This document shows, piece after piece, positions 7,959-14,104 of a stretch of DNA of 64,000 nt (the first letter of the stretch is position 1; each line of letters opens with the position of its first letter). The notes under the pieces are model-generated. The model was not told where the DNA came from. It ran no database searches and saw only the letters and a list, made by a program, of their open reading frames with translations. Source of the stretch: Arthrobacter_J sp038199985. Lineage in GTDB: Bacteria > Actinomycetota > Actinomycetes > Actinomycetales > Micrococcaceae. The stretch is taken from positions 1 through 64,000 of the forward strand of contig JBBPYK010000056.1 in NCBI GenBank assembly GCA_038199985.1. Reading direction: 5' to 3'. Both the position numbers and the translations under genes were made by a program.

Positions 7959-8831
7959 TCAGGCCAGTCCGGCGAGCTCCGTGCTGACGTTGGTACGCGC
8001 GGCGGTCTCCCAGAGGCGCTGCGCAACCTGGGTGCGGAAGATCGGATCCAGCTCCAGCAAACTCCGGAGGACGTTGGCCCTACCAGTCGCGAACTGATCA
8101 TCCGGCACGTGCCCGTACTCTTCGCGGACTGCGCCGACGTAGCGCCGATACGCTACAGCCTCTTGACCGAGGATGGACAGATCTGCATCGCACAGTAGCT
8201 CTGCGTTCCGATCTCCGAGCTCTGGTTTGTGGTGTTCAGTGATCCGCACCAATCGACCGACCTCGGATACCTCAGCGCCGTCCAGCCCTGCCCTGTCGAG
8301 CCGACTCTCCGCAAGGCAAGCTGAACGCTCCTCGTCACGGCCAGCGACGCCGTCGTACACCGCATCGTGGAACCAGGCGGCAAGCACGACGGCGCGCGGT
8401 AACTTTGGTTCGAGGAGCTCAAGAGCTTCCAGAACAGCCAGTAAATGCGTTCGGTCGTGATACCGACGCTGGCTTTCTCCCCATCGCTTGACCAGTTCTT
8501 CCCCCAGATATTCCGCGTTGGGCATATAAATGTTCCACAGCATTAGCAAAGGTCCCGAAAGGCTGGAGTTCCGGCGTCGAGCGGGGATTCGGAGCCCGCT
8601 ATCAGATAGGATCCGCACCAACGTGCCGCCGTCGACTTGGCGCGCACCGCGGGCCACCAGATCCGCGCACCGGTGGGCGGCGACGTCGTAGTGGTCCTGA
8701 TCAAAGGCCCGGGTGCGAAGACCGCAGAGCGCGGCGAAAGCGTGAAGCTCCTCGATCGACTCGTCGGAGATCAGGTGGGCAAAGAGCGTCCCATGCGCTG
8801 GCCACATGGGCGTATCAAGATAAATGGCCAC
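7959..8831 (-). CDS. DUF4031-HD fusion, predicted metal-dependent phosphohydrolase
   Basis: A 290-residue, two-part protein. Residues 1 to ~80 (M-A-I-Y-L-D-T-P-M-W-P-A-H-G-T-L-F-A-H-L-I-S-D) form the small DUF4031 domain, which has conserved His, Asp and Trp residues and no known activity. Residues ~105-285 are an HD-type phosphohydrolase: R-R-Y-H-D-R-T-H, then A-A-W-F-H-D-A-V-Y-D-G (the HD pair), T-E-H-H and C-D-A-D-L-S-I-L-G supply the metal ligands. HD enzymes of this type usually cleave nucleotides or phosphoesters. The start is GTG (8831). It lies 21 bases beyond the MoaD-like gene on the same strand and may be the last gene of that operon. Confidence 0.8.
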   Translation of the reverse strand: MAIYLDTPMWPAHGTLFAHLISDESIEELHAFAALCGLRTRAFDQDHYDVAAHRCADLVARGARQVDGGTLVRILSDSGLRIPARRRNSSLSGPLLMLWNIYMPNAEYLGEELVKRWGESQRRYHDRTHLLAVLEALELLEPKLPRAVVLAAWFHDAVYDGVAGRDEERSACLAESRLDRAGLDGAEVSEVGRLVRITEHHKPELGDRNAELLCDADLSILGQEAVAYRRYVGAVREEYGHVPDDQFATGRANVLRSLLELDPIFRTQVAQRLWETAARTNVSTELAGLA

Positions 8832-8852
8832 ACTGGGCAGTTTAGAACAGAC

Positions 8853-9137
8853 TCACCCGCCAGCCACGGACTGGATGATCAAAAGTTCTTGCCCCTCCTG
8901 AAGGGGCGTCCGGAGTCCATCGAGGGCGCGGATGTCATCGCCGTCGATATAGACATTGACATACCGCCTTACGGAGCCGGTTTCATCACGCACCCTGCGA
9001 TCAAAGATGGGGTACTCCTGGGCGAGCACGTCCAGCACCGCGCCAACAGATGCAGTGCCCTCGCTAATCACCTGAAGATTCCGCTGGCCACCGGTGTGCT
9101 CGGCCAGCAAAGCAGGGATGAGGACTGATACCTTCAC
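8853..9137 (-). CDS. MoaD/ThiS-like ubiquitin-fold sulfur-carrier protein
   Basis: A 94-residue beta-grasp protein. I place the start at GTG 9137, where GGCGGA lies just upstream and the codon overlaps the TAG of the preceding gene by one base (TAGTG). The sequence V-K-V-S-V-L-I-P, L-A-E-H-T-G-G-Q, Y-V-N-V-Y-I-D-G-D-D-I-R and L-Q-E-G-Q-E-L-L-I-I-Q-S-V-A-G-G follows the MoaD/ThiS pattern and ends in the Gly-Gly tail used for adenylation and thiocarboxylation. No MoeB/ThiF-type activating enzyme is nearby, so its partner must lie elsewhere. It is probably co-translated with the BNR-repeat protein upstream, a pairing I cannot explain by pathway. Confidence 0.85.
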   Translation of the reverse strand: MKVSVLIPALLAEHTGGQRNLQVISEGTASVGAVLDVLAQEYPIFDRRVRDETGSVRRYVNVYIDGDDIRALDGLRTPLQEGQELLIIQSVAGG

Positions 9138-10222
9138 TAATCCGCCACTCGCGCAACCCGTACGCACAGCACATCTGGCAGGTGCGAGGCAGCTTCGACG
9201 AATGAGTCCCCTTCATCAGCGCTGGCGTACACCGAGCCACCGCGCGTGCCGAAATAGATTCCCGTTGAATCGTCGTTGTCTACGCAGGCTGCATCTCGCA
9301 GGATCGCGTTGAACTCCACCGGCGGCAAGCCGCTCTCCAGGGCTGACCACGTAGAACCACCGTCGCGCGTTCGATACACCGCGAGCCGTCCGCCAGGAGG
9401 TATGCGTTCGCCGTCGGCCTTCAGCGGAATCACCCAAGCCGTTCCACCGCTTCGAGGATGAGTGAGCATCACAAAGCCAAAATCTGCAGGTAGCCCATCA
9501 GCAATGGATTGCCAGTTGTCCCCGGCGTCGTCCGTTCGGTACACCCCATGATGATTCTGCGCGAATAGGGTAGTGGGCGTCTCTGGATCGCGGGCAATTT
9601 TATGCACGCACTGCCCAAATTCCGGGTTTGGGTCTGGCATGAAATACGCCGAGATACCTTTGTTTCGTGCCTCCCACGATTCACCTCCATTAGTGGAACG
9701 GTAAACGCCACCGGCGCTGATCGCTACATGAACGCTGTCATCAACGGGGCTGGGAAGCACCGTGTGGGCCGCGGCGCCACCGTAACCCGGCCCCCAATCT
9801 TTGCGGTGCGGGTGATCCCACAAACCGCGGTTCAGCTCAAAGTGCTCACCACCGTCGGTCGATTTCCACACCGATATCGGTTCACAGCCAGCCCAAACGA
9901 CGCCGGGGCGATCGTGGGTGTCCGTCTTCAGCTGCCAGACACGCCCAAGGGCCTCCCCTGTGTCCTCTGGAAAACGAATGGCACCCTGGTCCGGTTCGCT
10001 CCACGACACGCCAAGATCGTCCGAGTGCAGCACCGTTGGACCCCAGTGCTCTGATCGGACCCCAACCAGAATCCGGGTGCGCTCACCTCTGGTATCAAAT
10101 TCGACGCTCGCCACCTCCTCGTTGAGGAAGTGTGGCTGGGAAACGTCCCACGATTTGCGGTCGCTGCTCGTGGCGAACCACAGACCCTTCTTGGTGCCGA
10201 TCGCCAGAATAGTGGAAGACAT
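9137..10222 (-). CDS. BNR-repeat (sialidase/sortilin-like) beta-propeller protein
   Basis: A 361-residue protein with repeated Asp-box/BNR motifs of the form S-x-D-x-G-x-x-W: S-D-D-L-G-V-S-W, S-T-D-G-G-E-H-F, S-T-N-G-G-E-S-W, T-D-D-A-G-D-N-W and T-R-D-G-G-S-T-W, plus A-S-A-D-E-G-D-S-F near the end. This predicts a six-bladed propeller of the sortilin/exo-sialidase class. No signal peptide is present, so it should be cytoplasmic, unlike true sialidases, and catalytic Arg residues cannot be assigned. Its stop overlaps the start of the MoaD-like gene, implying linked function. A role in binding or surveillance is more likely than glycan hydrolysis. Confidence 0.8.
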   Translation of the reverse strand: MSSTILAIGTKKGLWFATSSDRKSWDVSQPHFLNEEVASVEFDTRGERTRILVGVRSEHWGPTVLHSDDLGVSWSEPDQGAIRFPEDTGEALGRVWQLKTDTHDRPGVVWAGCEPISVWKSTDGGEHFELNRGLWDHPHRKDWGPGYGGAAAHTVLPSPVDDSVHVAISAGGVYRSTNGGESWEARNKGISAYFMPDPNPEFGQCVHKIARDPETPTTLFAQNHHGVYRTDDAGDNWQSIADGLPADFGFVMLTHPRSGGTAWVIPLKADGERIPPGGRLAVYRTRDGGSTWSALESGLPPVEFNAILRDAACVDNDDSTGIYFGTRGGSVYASADEGDSFVEAASHLPDVLCVRVARVAD

Positions 10223-10323
10223 AAAGCTATTGGAGCACTCTGATGACTAGCGCGCAACAGATTTTTGTTATGTGGGTCACACTATATTCAAGAGCAGTGG
10301 GCAAAAAGAGCCCGTTAACGCAG

Positions 10324-10388
10324 GCAGTGCCCCAACTCGCGAGGAGTCGAGGCACTGCACACAACCTTGCTCCCTAGCTTAGGGAGCA
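10324..10388 (-). terminator. Tandem hairpins after the rpf gene
   Basis: Two hairpins follow the rpf stop: TGCTCCCTA/TAGGGAGCA (10368-10376 and 10380-10388, 3-base loop), then GCAGTGCC/GGCACTGC (10324-10331 and 10351-10358). They lack a strong T-run but their position and stability fit termination of the minus-strand transcript. Confidence 0.65.
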
Positions 10389-10400
10389 GGAGCTTACTGC

Positions 10401-11096
10401 TTAGGCAGGCAACTGCAGAACGCCGCCGGTGAAGATGAGGTCGGCGTCGATCAGGGTATCAGCGTTGAGCTGGAACAGCGCCTGCCAGCCGCCTTCGATG
10501 TTCAGCTTCAGAGCAATGGTGCTCAGAGTATCGCCGGACTGGATGGTGTAGGTCTCGCCGCTGGCAGCAGGTGCCTGAACGGCGGGAGCCTGAACGGCAG
10601 GTGCCTGAACCGGGGCCTGAACAACCGGGGCCTGCGCAACAGGAGCCTGGACGACGGGCGCCGAGGACTGGACCTGGACGGGCGCCTGCGCTGCGACGGG
10701 TGCTGGTGCTGGTGCTGGTGCTGGTGCTACTGCGGGTGCAGCTGCACCGCCGCCGCCGGCCAGACCAAGCTGTGCCGAGCATGCGGGCCATGCGCCCCAA
10801 CCCTGAGTTGCCTGAACGCGCTCCGCAACAGCGATCTGCTCTGCCTTGGATGCGTTGACAGGTGAACCCTGGCCACCGAATCCGGCCCAGGTGCTCGGTG
10901 TGAACTGCAAGCCACCGGAGAAACCGTTGCCGGTGTTGATGCCCCAGTCGCCGCCCGACTCGCACTGTGCCAGTGCATCCCAGGTGGACGTCGAAGCTGC
11001 ATTCGCTGCAACTCCGGTACCTGCAACGCCGGCGCCAGCGATGATAGCGACTGCGCCTACGCGGCGGAGGTTACGGCTGAGTGTAGAAGTGTTCAT
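10401..11096 (-). CDS. Resuscitation-promoting factor (Rpf) with LysM domain
   Basis: A 231-residue secreted cell-wall lytic transglycosylase. A signal peptide (R-R-V-G-A-V-A-I-I-A-G-A-G-V-A, A-N-A cleavage near residue 33) is followed by the Rpf domain (~34-108) with W-D-A-L-A-Q-C-E-S-G-G-D-W, where E46 is the expected catalytic Glu and C45/C106 the likely disulfide pair. A low-complexity Pro/Ala/Val/Gln linker (~115-178) contains repeated A-P-V-V-Q-A-P units. A LysM peptidoglycan-binding domain (Y-T-I-Q-S-G-D-T-L-S-T-I-A) closes the protein. Rpf proteins cleave peptidoglycan to allow regrowth from dormancy. The start at 11096 gives the best signal peptide; an upstream in-frame ATG at 11159 would spoil it. 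The mRNA leader appears about 180 bases long. Confidence 0.92.
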   Translation of the reverse strand: MNTSTLSRNLRRVGAVAIIAGAGVAGTGVAANAASTSTWDALAQCESGGDWGINTGNGFSGGLQFTPSTWAGFGGQGSPVNASKAEQIAVAERVQATQGWGAWPACSAQLGLAGGGGAAAPAVAPAPAPAPAPVAAQAPVQVQSSAPVVQAPVAQAPVVQAPVQAPAVQAPAVQAPAASGETYTIQSGDTLSTIALKLNIEGGWQALFQLNADTLIDADLIFTGGVLQLPA

Positions 11097-11452
11097 AGTG
11101 TGGATGCTCCGTAAGGTCACCTGCGCTCCATCCGTCCCCGGACTTCTTCGCGTCGCCATCTACCCATGTGATAAGGGGGTTCAGTTTTCCGGTGTCTGCC
11201 GTGTCGACGGCGTGCGGTGTAAGACAGCACCGAGCATGATTGCCGCGTTTCTTCACGCAGCCGTTCCCGCAGGAACACATACAACACTAAAGCGTTGGAA
11301 AAACGATGCCAAATCGATATCAATTGAATCGTGTCGTTATCGTTCGGTAACCCAACTCTGACTAGGCATGATGAAGAAGCCTGTGAATTGGCACATAATG
11401 ATCTCAGTCGGGCGTGTCGGATACGCCGCTAACGCGTATGGGAGGCTGAGTT
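11097..11452. other. Divergent intergenic region with long rpf leader
   Basis: Contains the rpf promoter (11284-11312), a ~180-base leader, and the upstream region of the nitronate monooxygenase gene. I looked for the c-di-AMP (ydaO) riboswitch often found before rpf and did not recognise its conserved segments. A small inverted repeat ATACGC/GCGTAT (11421-11426, 11434-11439) precedes the downstream ATG. A Cys-rich minus-strand frame in the leader (11071-11280) overlaps the rpf start and is not convincing as a gene. Confidence 0.5.
11284..11312 (-). promoter_or_regulatory. Promoter of rpf
   Basis: On the minus strand TTGGCA (11307-11312) and TAGTGT (11284-11289) are separated by exactly 17 bases, a good fit to a housekeeping sigma-70-type promoter. 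The transcript would start near 11277. Confidence 0.6.
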
Positions 11453-12499
11453 ATGTTCACCATCGACCAATTGAACCTGCCAGTTGTTGGATCACCAATG
11501 GCCGGAGGCCCGTCCACTCCTGAGTTGGCCGCCGCTGTCACCAACGCCGGTGGTCTTGGCTTCCTCGCGGCCGGCAACTTGACCGTGAGCGCTCTCAAAC
11601 ACGCGATCGAGCGCGCGCGGAGCCTGACGGATGGACCATTCGGCGTGAATCTTTTCGTTCCGGATCATGCGAACGACGCCGCCGAGCTGCCCGATCCCCA
11701 GCCGCGCGCTGCCGCAGTCGAAGCGTTCCGAGATCGGCTCGCCCCTGAAGTCGCCGCCCTCGGCCTGGAACTGCCTGCAACGGATCCGGAAGCCGACGAC
11801 GAATGGGGCGCCAAGCTGGACCTCCTCCGGAACACCGGAGTTGCCGTGGTGTCCTTTACATTTGGGCTGCCCTCCGCCGCTGTGTTGTCCAGCCTTCGCC
11901 TGAGTGGCAGCGCCGTCGTTGTTACCGTGACAGACCAGCTCGAAGCTGTGAACGCCGTGAACAACGGAGCTGATCTGCTGTGTGTTCAAGGGCCCCTAGC
12001 CGGAGGACACAGGAGTACGCACTCCCTGATTCGTATTCCAGGGGACACTGCCCTTCCGGATTTGGTGCGTGACATCCGGGCAGCCGTCGGCGTACCACTG
12101 ATTGCCGCGGGCGGCATTTCGGGTTCCGAAGATGTGGCAGAGCTTCTCAACACCGGAGCGGACGCGGTGCAGGTAGGCACCCTGTTGTTGCGGTGTCCCG
12201 AATCTGGTGCTCCGCAGGTACACAAGGATGCCCTCGCGGACCCGTCCTTTACGGACACCACGGTAACGCGAGCCTTCTCCGGGCGATGGGCGCGAGGTCT
12301 GACCAACACCTTCATCCGGAAGTACACCGCTCACGCTCCCGCTGCCTATCCGGAAGTTAACCAGCTGACGCAGCCCCTTCGCGCGGCGGCATCGAGCGCC
12401 AAAGACCCACAGTCCATGGGGCTGTGGGCCGGGCCGGAGTTTGCGCTAGCAACCGACCGTCCGGCAGCCGACGTCGTTCGCGGGCTCTTTGAACGCTAA
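11453..12499 (+). CDS. Nitronate monooxygenase / NAD(P)H-dependent flavin oxidoreductase
   Basis: A 348-residue TIM-barrel FMN enzyme of the 2-nitropropane dioxygenase family. The sequence opens with P-V-V-G-S-P-M-A-G-G-P-S-T-P-E-L-A-A-A-V-T-N-A-G-G-L-G-F-L-A-A-G, the family N-terminus, then carries C-V-Q-G-P-L-A-G-G-H-R (usually Q-G-x-E-A-G-G-H, with the catalytic His), the FMN-phosphate loop L-I-A-A-G-G-I and A-D-A-V-Q-V-G-T-L. It oxidises nitronates to carbonyl compounds plus nitrite. Length is normal. GGAGG lies 8 bases before the ATG. It converges on the CDGSH gene with a 3-base gap between the stops. Confidence 0.9.
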   Translation: MFTIDQLNLPVVGSPMAGGPSTPELAAAVTNAGGLGFLAAGNLTVSALKHAIERARSLTDGPFGVNLFVPDHANDAAELPDPQPRAAAVEAFRDRLAPEVAALGLELPATDPEADDEWGAKLDLLRNTGVAVVSFTFGLPSAAVLSSLRLSGSAVVVTVTDQLEAVNAVNNGADLLCVQGPLAGGHRSTHSLIRIPGDTALPDLVRDIRAAVGVPLIAAGGISGSEDVAELLNTGADAVQVGTLLLRCPESGAPQVHKDALADPSFTDTTVTRAFSGRWARGLTNTFIRKYTAHAPAAYPEVNQLTQPLRAAASSAKDPQSMGLWAGPEFALATDRPAADVVRGLFER

Positions 12500-12502
12500 C
12501 GG

Positions 12503-12724
12503 TTACTCCGGGAATTCCGTGCGAAAACCGATCATCTTGTGGGATCCGTCGCAGTAGGGCTTGATGGCCGAGGCCCCGCACCTACACAGAGCCACAGTCT
12601 GGCGGTCACGGGGTAGCTTTTCACCAGTAGTAGACACGATCTCGAAGTTTCCTCGAACCAGAATGGGACCGTCAGGGCAGACGACGACGGCGGCTTCCGG
12701 CTCTGGATCTCTCTCTTCGTTCAC
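12503..12724 (-). CDS. CDGSH iron-sulfur domain protein
   Basis: A 73-residue protein starting with GTG at 12724, behind a perfect GGAGG whose bases overlap the stop codon of the preceding gene. The C-terminal half contains L-C-R-C-G-A-S-A-I-K-P-Y-C-D-G-S-H, the C-x-C-x(n)-C-D-G-S-H motif that binds a 2Fe-2S cluster with three Cys and one His (mitoNEET type). Such clusters transfer electrons or iron-sulfur units. Tight coupling to an iron-containing redox enzyme suggests it feeds electrons or clusters to that protein; this is inference. The longer frame upstream lies over another gene and is not used. Confidence 0.92.
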   Translation of the reverse strand: MNEERDPEPEAAVVVCPDGPILVRGNFEIVSTTGEKLPRDRQTVALCRCGASAIKPYCDGSHKMIGFRTEFPE

Positions 12725-12734
12725 AGGACGCCTC

Positions 12735-13769
12735 CTAAGCCGCAGCCGAAAGTGGCGAAAGCAACGAGGATTCGCCTGATTGCCACGCGGACATGGTGCG
12801 CTCAGTTGCCCAGGAGTCCAGGGTGAGGGCCGCGCACGCGCCAAAGTATATGTCTTCGAGGAGGCCGGGTTCAGCCTCAAATAATCCACCGGCCAAGTCC
12901 CTTCCGGCAATCTGCTCGTGAACGGCGTCGGCTTCCACATGCTCGTCGAAATACCAGGTGACGTCCTTATCAAACCCGTGCCGACGGAACCCATTACCGT
13001 AGAAACGATTCGGTTGGGAAGAAGTCATTTCATAGGCGGCAAGGTGCCCCACGATGGCCCCGCGCAGGCGCCTATTCAGCCCGAACAGAGACATCATATT
13101 GGTGCCCGCCAGGGTCAGAGCGGGGATGGCGTCGATGTAGCCGCCGAAGTTATCGTCAAGCCCTAGTCCGCGCATGGTTTGCGCAAAGAGCGCCGAGTGC
13201 ATGCGGTGTTCGCGACCTCCGCCGTACTCATCGGCCTGAATCTCGACCATGGCAGCCTTGGGCCGACCCTTGAGGCGTGGGATCGCCCAGGTGTGCGGGT
13301 CTGCTTCTTTCAGCTGATAAACCGACTTCTGGATCAGAAATTCCCGGAGTTGCTCCAGCGTGGCTTCCTTCGCCACGAAGCGGGACATGGACGGGCCGCT
13401 GTCCTGACCGGTCAAGTCGAACAACACTCGGGCGACGTCGTCACTGGTCTTCGCTTCGAGGGCGGGAAGTTCGACGGCGGCGCGGAGCTCCGCTTCAAAC
13501 GCCGCCTCAATGGACTGACGGGCAGCCAAGAGGGATACGTTCCATTCCCAACGTTCGTCCGCGCCGTCGAACCCGCCATAGTGCAGCTCGTACAGGCAGA
13601 AAAGTGTCAGCTGGATGTCTTCATCAGCGGAAATTTTCGCAGTTCCCACAAGGGCTTCGGAGACCTGTGCGCCAAACTGGCCGACGGCGTCGCTCGTTTG
13701 GTTTGTTGGCTGCTCAAGGATGCCGATCAGGCTGGTACTAAGAGATCCGCGGGGGCTGGGAAATTTCAT
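12735..13769 (-). CDS. Iron-containing redox enzyme family protein (heme-oxygenase-like fold)
   Basis: A 344-residue, mainly helical protein. E-L-H-Y-G-G-F-D-G in the first third, the acidic E-I-Q-A-D-E-Y-G-G-G-R-E-H-R-M-H segment in the middle, and W-Y-F-D-E-H-V-E-A-D-A-V-H-E-Q near the end supply the Glu/His/Asp ligands typical of the heme-oxygenase-like diiron oxidase family. Known members act on small molecules (some make N-nitroso or alkene products), but this branch is uncharacterised. ATG at 13769 with AGGAG upstream and a near-consensus promoter. It heads a two-gene operon with the CDGSH protein. Confidence 0.85.
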   Translation of the reverse strand: MKFPSPRGSLSTSLIGILEQPTNQTSDAVGQFGAQVSEALVGTAKISADEDIQLTLFCLYELHYGGFDGADERWEWNVSLLAARQSIEAAFEAELRAAVELPALEAKTSDDVARVLFDLTGQDSGPSMSRFVAKEATLEQLREFLIQKSVYQLKEADPHTWAIPRLKGRPKAAMVEIQADEYGGGREHRMHSALFAQTMRGLGLDDNFGGYIDAIPALTLAGTNMMSLFGLNRRLRGAIVGHLAAYEMTSSQPNRFYGNGFRRHGFDKDVTWYFDEHVEADAVHEQIAGRDLAGGLFEAEPGLLEDIYFGACAALTLDSWATERTMSAWQSGESSLLSPLSAAA

Positions 13770-14104
13770 GTGCTTCTCCTGATGAGTACAACCGGGCTTA
13801 CTCGATTATATGCAGTAAACCCTTGACCAATAAGCACACTGATGAAAGTCGCATTTAGCCCACCAGCGTCAGCCCGCGTCCTCGCCATGTCCCCCGAGAC
13901 TCGTCCTCCGCAGAAGCAAAACCAGCGAGATTCACACTGAAACAATTGTCGTCCCCGGACACACAACGCTGGACGGAATTCATGCGATTGACCATAACTC
14001 AGTAAAACAGACCAGATGCCCCACTTTTTTCGGCCGATTCAACCTAACCATCCCCAGAAATCCGCCGATACTTAAACATGTGTATTTCATGACCGAGGGA
14101 AGCG
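13770..14104. other. Divergent promoter region
   Basis: Lies between the iron-redox operon and the GGDEF-EAL gene. It holds the strong minus-strand promoter at 13805-13833. Beyond that I see only AT-rich sequence around 13990-14080 and no gene, repeat or riboswitch I recognise. Confidence 0.5.
13805..13833 (-). promoter_or_regulatory. Promoter of the iron-redox/CDGSH operon
   Basis: On the minus strand TTATTG (13828-13833) and a perfect TATAAT (13805-13810) are separated by 17 bases. Transcription would begin near 13798, giving a leader of about 30 bases. Confidence 0.7.

Noticed and set aside
10571..10740. Tandem repeat resembling a CRISPR or minisatellite
   Set aside because: The repeat is coding low-complexity (A-P-V-Q) inside rpf; there are no spacers.
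10571..10858. Plus-strand frame rich in Pro, Arg and Val-Leu repeats
   Set aside because: It is the antisense image of the Ala-Pro linker of the rpf gene.
11097..11280. Possible c-di-AMP (ydaO) riboswitch in the rpf leader
   Set aside because: The leader length is suitable and rpf genes often carry it, but the conserved core segments were not recognisable by eye. A covariance-model search would settle it.
11071..11280. Cys-rich 69-residue minus-strand frame
   Set aside because: It overlaps the rpf start codon out of frame and has no good ribosome site; likely accidental.
14036..14054. DtxR-like half site CAACCTAACCATCC
   Set aside because: Only about half of the 19 consensus positions match.
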